Shown here: one piece after another, positions 5,391 to 5,882 of the stretch
How the letters are laid out: each line of letters opens with the position of its first letter
How positions within the stretch are numbered: position 1 is the stretch's first letter
Assembly: GCA_017457545.1 (NCBI GenBank)
Contig: JAFTHF010000303.1
Span: forward strand, 1-5,882
DNA from: Clostridia bacterium
GTDB taxonomy: Bacteria; Bacillota_A; Clostridia; Oscillospirales; CAG-272
Direction of reading: 5' to 3'
DNA length: 5,882 nt
Made by a program: the position numbers and the translations under genes
Notes under the pieces: model-generated
Database searches by the model: none
The model's input: the letters and a program-made list of their open reading frames with translations, nothing else
Told to the model about the DNA's origin: nothing

Positions 5391-5882
5391 ATATTGGAAG
5401 TAATGATGTTATTTCAAGTCTGCCTTTTTCGGTGAGGCTTGCTGTGATTTTTCCCTTATGGGAAAGGACTATTGCCTTGGCAACGGATAGTCCAAGTCCG
5501 TATCCACCCTCGGCACTTCTTGATTTGTCTCCACGGTAAAAACGGTCAAAGAATTTATCAAGGTCATCCCTTGACACACCGGGAGCAAGGTTTGAAACCC
5601 TTAAAATCATATATCTGTTATGCTTACTTAAGGAAACCTCAATTGTATCCTCACTTGCCGAGTATTTTATAGCGTTATCTATAAGCAAGGAAACAAGCTG
5701 AGATACAGACTTTTCATCTCCCTTGTAGGATAGCATAGGCTCAATATCGGTTTTTATGCTCTTGCCGTTTGTCTTGGCGATAGCTGTAAAGGAAGCTGCC
5801 CTCTCGCCTACTATGTCCGAAATAGGAAATTCAAAGGCGTTAAGCTTAAAGCCGTCCTCCTCCATTCTCGACAGGTATATTA
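5389..5882 (-). CDS. Sensor histidine kinase, C-terminal ATPase domain (5' truncated by window)
   Basis: The minus-strand frame is open to the window edge. Codons upstream of the first ATG read IYLSR, continuing as MEEDGFKL, which is the usual end of the dimerisation helices (pattern L-x-x-L-S-R-M-E), so that ATG is internal and the phospho-accepting His lies outside the window. The visible part is a HATPase_c domain: N box LLIDNAIKYS (about 5688-5656), G1-like SNLAPGV (about 5595-5575), F box FFDRFYRGD (about 5553-5527), and G2 GGYGLGLS (about 5508-5485), ending 31 residues later. The G1 motif lacks the usual Asp of DxGxG and has Asn and Leu there, a variation also seen in active kinases. 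It would phosphorylate a partner response regulator, probably encoded upstream on the same strand. It converges on the lipoprotein gene, which could be a target, but nothing in the sequence shows this. Confidence 0.93.
   Translation of the reverse strand, partial: IYLSRMEEDGFKLNAFEFPISDIVGERAASFTAIAKTNGKSIKTDIEPMLSYKGDEKSVSQLVSLLIDNAIKYSASEDTIEVSLSKHNRYMILRVSNLAPGVSRDDLDKFFDRFYRGDKSRSAEGGYGLGLSVAKAIVLSHKGKITASLTEKGRLEITSLLPI

Noticed and set aside
5098..5403. Plus-strand open frame of 101 codons overlapping the end of the lipoprotein gene
   Set aside because: Its Arg/Tyr/Trp-rich composition is the out-of-frame reading of a Gly/Met-rich sequence, and it continues through two terminators.

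Overview
The window looks like a chromosomal segment of an anaerobic, low-to-moderate-GC Firmicute, most likely a gut-type Clostridia (Oscillospiraceae/Ruminococcaceae or a relative). The reasons are strong AGGAGG-type ribosome binding sites, a near-perfect sigma-A promoter, a clostridial-style feoA-feoB-Cys-rich-protein ferrous iron operon, and a Cthe_2159-type lipoprotein. The genus assignment is inference.

Layout. (1) Positions 1-333 hold the 3' end of a plus-strand gene whose helical C-terminus resembles a TetR-family ligand/dimerisation domain. (2) Positions 401-3162 form a compact iron-uptake operon: an A/T-rich upstream element, a consensus promoter (TTGACA, 17 bp, TATAAT), a palindromic operator placed at the predicted transcription start, feoA, a weak A/T hairpin, a second copy of the same palindrome, feoB (start at 827, not the farther-upstream ATG at 743), a small FeoB-associated membrane protein with a Cys-rich tail, and a strong intrinsic terminator. 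(3) Positions 3163-3490 carry no gene but hold an ordered array of short hairpins separated by CGATAT on the left half and its complement ATATCG on the right half, four copies each. (4) Positions 3491-5287 encode a secreted lipoprotein of the Cthe_2159 carbohydrate-binding beta-helix type, with recurrent DG(I/V/M) turns and a Gly/Met-rich tail. (5) Positions 5389-5882 (minus strand) are the C-terminal ATPase part of a sensor histidine kinase, convergent with the lipoprotein gene. Two hairpin terminators lie in the gap between them.

How it works together. FeoA, FeoB and the Cys-rich protein should form one Fe(II) import unit at the cytoplasmic membrane. The repeated GTTAGC-N4-GCTAAC palindrome is the obvious candidate for metal-dependent control, and its TTAG-N6-CTAA core is more like DtxR/IdeR-family sites than a Fur box. 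The lipoprotein and the kinase are a separate transcriptional neighbourhood; no link to iron is visible. The two items most worth a second look are the duplicated feo operator and the mirrored CGATAT/ATATCG hairpin array.
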